Shown: one piece after another, positions 14,352-16,910 of the stretch
Layout: each line of letters opens with the position of its first letter
Position numbering within the stretch: position 1 is the first letter of the stretch
Assembly: GCA_036272735.1 (NCBI GenBank)
Contig: DATAYF010000090.1
Coordinates: 1-16,910, forward strand
Length of the DNA: 16,910 bases
Reading direction: 5' to 3'
From: DATAYF01 sp036272735
GTDB lineage: Bacteria > Chloroflexota > Ktedonobacteria > Ktedonobacterales > Ktedonobacteraceae
The notes under the pieces: generated by a model
What the model was told of the DNA's origin: nothing
The model's database searches: none
What the model saw: only the letters and a program-made list of their open reading frames with translations
Program-made: the position numbers and the translations under genes

Positions 14352-14490
14352 AAATGGCGTCCGGGAGCCTGCCATTATGCTCTTATTCCGAACCCCAACG
14401 CCGCTACCGCGGCTAGTGCTACGCACTCAGGGGTTCGGAGAAGTAGTACACGTAGGCACCGAACGCCATTTGCCATTACGATTGGGGGAA
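14352..14490 (+). ncRNA. Structured RNA element in the infB-rbfA gap
   Basis: The gap folds on paper into an outer 13-position helix (14352-14364 with 14459-14471, one C/A mismatch), a perfect inner 10-bp helix TCCGAACCCC (14387-14396)/GGGGTTCGGA (14430-14439), and two perfect 5-bp hairpins within it: GCCGC-TACC-GCGGC (14400-14413) and AGTGC-TAC-GCACT (14415-14427), making a three-way junction. The outer helix ends 12 nt before the rbfA Shine-Dalgarno run GGGGGAA (14484-14490). CCCCAA (14393-14398) could instead pair with TTGGGG (14482-14487) and hide that site, while AATGGC (14353-14358) could pair with the nearer GCCATT at 14371. This looks like a translational switch or a strong processing structure. 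No known class was recognised. Confidence 0.5.
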
Positions 14491-14496
14491 GAGAGC

Positions 14497-14877
14497 ATGC
14501 CAAATCCTCACAGGCAGGAAAAACTTGGTGAGCTTATTGCGGCCGACCTGAGCGATTTACTACGCACACGCGTCAAAGATCCACGCATTGGCTTCGCCAG
14601 CATCACCCATGTAGAGGTGAGCGGCGACCTGCGCCATGCCAAGGTCTTTATAAGTGTCATGGGAAGTCCAGAGGAGCAGAAAGAGTCAATGAAGGGGCTC
14701 AAAAATGCCACGGGTTTCTTGCGTCACGAGTTAGCCAGTCGGCTCGTTTTACGCTATATGCCGGAAATACTGTTTAAACTGGATACCTCCATTGAAGAAG
14801 GTTCACGTATTCTCAATCTGATCAATCAGGTTGAACAAGCAGAAGGTGTACAGGCTCCCACGGTGGAAGCAGAATGA
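14497..14877 (+). CDS. rbfA: 30S ribosome-binding factor RbfA
   Basis: From the ATG at 14497 the protein has 126 residues, the usual RbfA length, starting MPNPHRQEKLGELIAADLSD. It has the single KH-type fold: DPRIGFASITHVEVSGDLRH, then AKVFISVMG, ATGFLRHELASRLVLRYMPE, and ILFKLDTSIEEGSRI near the C-terminus. RbfA binds 16S rRNA helix 1 during late 30S maturation and cold adaptation. The frame is open up to an ATG at 14377, but the extra 40 residues match nothing in the family and overlap the structured RNA. GGGGGAA before 14497 supports the shorter form. Its stop overlaps the next start (ATGA at 14874), indicating translational coupling. Confidence 0.94.
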   Translation: MPNPHRQEKLGELIAADLSDLLRTRVKDPRIGFASITHVEVSGDLRHAKVFISVMGSPEEQKESMKGLKNATGFLRHELASRLVLRYMPEILFKLDTSIEEGSRILNLINQVEQAEGVQAPTVEAE

Positions 14878-15896
14878 GCGTCACTTCATTACAGACCGAT
14901 CTTACTCAACAGCTCGATCCGGTACTGGTCGAGCAAGCGCTGGCCTTGATCGAACCGTCACAACGTATCGCCTTGTTGGCCCACGAGCGCCCAGATGGGG
15001 ATTGCCTGGGGTCGGCGCTCGGCATGGCACACATGCTCAGGCTAGCCGGAAAGCATTGCGTCCCGGTCTGTAGCGACGTGCCTTCAAAAGACTGGAACTT
15101 TATGCCGGGCATCGAGACGCTACAAACCACGCTCGGAGACGAAAACTTCGACCTGGTGATCGCCCTCGATGCTGGCGAACTTTCGCGCTATGGTGCCGTT
15201 GCCGAACAGCACAGTACCTTCCTCGCACACGTTCCCATTTTGAATATCGACCACCATATCAGCAGTCACGGCTGTGGGCTGGTCAATATCATCGAGCCGG
15301 GCGCGGCGGCTACAGCCGAAATCCTGGTGCTCTTCCAACAACAGGCACGCCTGCCGCTCAACACCGATGCCGCGCAGTGCCTGCTTACCGGCTTGATCAC
15401 CGATACGGCATCATTCCAGTATCCCAGCACCAGCTCGCGTACGATGGAGGCTGGTGCACTCCTACTGAGGGCGGGAGCGGTCGCGGAAACGATTGTCAAA
15501 CCAATTTTTCGCACGCTCCCACTCGCCAAGGCACGTTTTCAGGCTATCGTGATCAAGAGTGCGCGCACGGTGAGTGATGGGCGCGTCATCTGGTCGTACG
15601 CCACCGACGAGACGCTGGTCCAGGCCGGGGCAGATACAAATGTAGATGATAATTGCGCCAGTATGCTGCGCGATATCGAAGGGGTCAAAATCGCGGCGTT
15701 TTTCAAAAATTACGGCGATGCCACGCAGACACGCCTCAGTTTGCGCAGCGAGGATCCGTACGACGTGGCGGCTATTTGTATGCGTCACGGTGGCGGTGGT
15801 CATCCACGTGCGGCAGGAGCGACCCTACCTATGCCGCTTGAGGAGGCCATGGCCGTCATTGTGCAGGAACTCGAAGCCGAGATGAATCGCGAGTAG
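14874..15896 (+). CDS. nrnA: DHH/DHHA1 phosphoesterase (NrnA-type nanoRNase/pAp phosphatase)
   Basis: The 340-residue protein has all the DHH-superfamily metal motifs: HERPDGDCLGSALG near residue 38, VIALDAGELSRYG, NIDHHISSHG (the DHH triad) and GLITDTASFQYPSTSSRTME. The DHHA1 substrate-binding domain ends GGGGHPRAAGATLPM. NrnA proteins cleave short RNA oligonucleotides and dephosphorylate pAp, using Mn2+. The position between rbfA and truB is typical of Gram-positive and Chloroflexota clusters. The ATG overlaps the rbfA stop by 4 bp, and the TAG stop touches truB. The exact substrate preference (nanoRNA, pAp or pGpG) cannot be told from sequence. Confidence 0.92.
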   Translation: MSVTSLQTDLTQQLDPVLVEQALALIEPSQRIALLAHERPDGDCLGSALGMAHMLRLAGKHCVPVCSDVPSKDWNFMPGIETLQTTLGDENFDLVIALDAGELSRYGAVAEQHSTFLAHVPILNIDHHISSHGCGLVNIIEPGAAATAEILVLFQQQARLPLNTDAAQCLLTGLITDTASFQYPSTSSRTMEAGALLLRAGAVAETIVKPIFRTLPLAKARFQAIVIKSARTVSDGRVIWSYATDETLVQAGADTNVDDNCASMLRDIEGVKIAAFFKNYGDATQTRLSLRSEDPYDVAAICMRHGGGGHPRAAGATLPMPLEEAMAVIVQELEAEMNRE

Positions 15897-15910
15897 TGGG
15901 ACGTTATTGT

Positions 15911-16804
15911 ATGGATGGTATTCTCAATATCAATAAGGACGCCGGAATGACCTCGCACGATGTTGTGGCGAGGATACGCAAGCTGCTCAAGCAAAGGCGC
16001 GTTGGGCATGCAGGCACGCTCGATCCGGCTGCGCGTGGTGTGTTGCCGATCTGCGTCGGTGTGGGCACGCGCGTCGCCGAATATTTGAGCGAGAGCGGCA
16101 AAGCCTACCAGGCAGTAATCACCTTTGGCGCGGTAACCGATACTTACGACGCCGAGGGCACGGTGCTGCGTATGGCAGATACGAGCACGCTGACACTTAG
16201 CCAGATCGAGGAGATATTGCCGCGTTTCTACGGTCCGCAGATGCAGCTCCCCCCTCGCTATTCAGCCATCAAATTGCAGGGGCAACCCGCCTATAAACGG
16301 GCACGCGCCGGAGAAGAGATTACGTTAGAGCCGCGCCCCATCGAAATTTACCAGTTGCAGGTCCTGGCCTGGCAGCCACCGTGTCTGACGCTGGCAATCG
16401 AGTGCAGCAAGGGAACATATATTCGTTCTCTCGCCTACGATCTCGGCGAGCAGATCGGCTGTGGTGCCCATCTCAGCGCGTTAATGCGTACACGTAGCGG
16501 ACCATTTGAGCTGGCGGAAAGTATCACGCTAGCACAACTGGCAGAGGCAATTGAGCAGGGGGAAGACTGGACCGCACGCGTCGCTTCTATCGATAGTGTA
16601 CTCAATGCGTATCCAGCCATCCACCTCGATGCTGCTTTGAGTGAGCGCGTGCAACACGGGAACCCGTTTAGCTACGACCTTGACTCCCCCTCTTCACCTC
16701 CTACGCAACTCGCCCGTATTTATGATGCGACCGGGCGCTTTCTGGCAATTGGCACCTGGGATGCGACCCAGCACATGTGGCAGCCGACCAAGGTCTTCAA
16801 CTAG
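15911..16804 (+). CDS. truB: tRNA pseudouridine-55 synthase TruB
   Basis: The protein isomerises U55 of the tRNA T-loop. From the ATG at 15911 it has 297 residues: MDGILNINKDAGMTSHDVVA, then GHAGTLDPAARGVLPICVG with the catalytic Asp in GTLDP, then KAYQAVITFGAVTDTYDAEG, LPPRYSAIKLQGQPAYKRAR, ECSKGTYIRSLAYDLGEQIG and a TruB C-terminal domain. MDGILNINK is the family's usual start. An in-frame GTG at 15896, overlapping the preceding TAG, would add five residues. Neither has a good Shine-Dalgarno, so coupling to the DHH gene is likely. The next gene in such clusters is often ribF, which is not reached. Confidence 0.95.
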   Translation: MDGILNINKDAGMTSHDVVARIRKLLKQRRVGHAGTLDPAARGVLPICVGVGTRVAEYLSESGKAYQAVITFGAVTDTYDAEGTVLRMADTSTLTLSQIEEILPRFYGPQMQLPPRYSAIKLQGQPAYKRARAGEEITLEPRPIEIYQLQVLAWQPPCLTLAIECSKGTYIRSLAYDLGEQIGCGAHLSALMRTRSGPFELAESITLAQLAEAIEQGEDWTARVASIDSVLNAYPAIHLDAALSERVQHGNPFSYDLDSPSSPPTQLARIYDATGRFLAIGTWDATQHMWQPTKVFN

Positions 16805-16895
16805 CGATCCAGACCCAAAAGAGCAATCAACAGCAACCTATAACCACAGCCTCGAAAAATCGTATAAAGAGTGATTTTGTATTGATGGTGGTGTA

Positions 16896-16910
16896 TGGGG
16901 CTCGGCCCCA
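16896..16910. repeat. Perfect hairpin at the window edge
   Basis: TGGGGC-TCG-GCCCCA is a 6-bp perfect stem with a 3-nt loop, about 90 bp after truB. It may be a terminator stem, but the following bases are outside the window. The 106 bp after truB hold no recognisable gene. Confidence 0.3.

Noticed and set aside
14377..14496. 40-residue N-terminal extension of RbfA
   Set aside because: The family starts at MPNPHRQEK, a Shine-Dalgarno precedes 14497, and the upstream DNA is dominated by RNA-type inverted repeats.
1..16910. CRISPR arrays, tRNA or rRNA genes, phage genes
   Set aside because: No regularly spaced repeats, tRNA cloverleaf with conserved T-loop, rRNA signatures or phage structural genes were seen.

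Overview
The right half (about 9.5-16.9 kb) is a conserved housekeeping cluster read left to right: nusA, ylxR (rnpM), infB, rbfA, a DHH/DHHA1 phosphoesterase (nrnA type) and truB. The left half is a low-order accessory region of insertion sequences, small inverted-repeat elements and apparently acquired metabolic genes. The gene order, protein style, mosaic base composition and IS load suggest a Ktedonobacteria-like member of Chloroflexota. This is an inference from sequence style, with no phylogeny behind it.

Layout: 1-430 (minus) is the start of an esterase gene cut by the window edge. 431-1149 has no gene. It holds two MITE-like inverted-repeat elements and a promoter with a MerR-type dyad. 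1150-3201 is a GC-rich MmgE/PrpD-family protein with a carboxymuconolactone decarboxylase (CMD)-like domain fused to its C-terminus. 3288-4265 is an AT-richer SDR oxidoreductase whose stop codon touches a third MITE-like element, and a fourth follows directly. About 4685-9125 is an IS5-type element, split by a 3469-bp IS630-type element at 4860-8328. That inner element has 28-bp terminal inverted repeats and a duplicated TA. It carries two non-transposition genes, an XRE/MmyB-type regulator and a divergent aldo/keto reductase, as well as a transposase gene with one in-frame TGA. Removing it with one TA restores the IS5 transposase reading frame exactly.

The nusA cluster has its own extended -10 promoter and a leader hairpin. 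rimP, which often precedes nusA, is not here. infB has a separate promoter and a leader of roughly 360 nt, with a possible 30-codon leader peptide and competing RNA helices. The infB-rbfA gap holds a strikingly regular RNA fold: a long outer helix around a three-way junction, ending just before the rbfA ribosome binding site. rbfA and the DHH gene overlap by ATGA, and the DHH gene abuts truB. Together these genes serve transcription elongation/antitermination (NusA), RNase P/RNA binding (YlxR), translation initiation (IF-2), 30S maturation (RbfA), nanoRNA/pAp turnover (NrnA type) and tRNA pseudouridine-55 synthesis (TruB).

The items most worth a second look are the IS630-type element with regulator and reductase cargo, the infB-rbfA junction RNA, the infB leader and the MmgE-CMD fusion.
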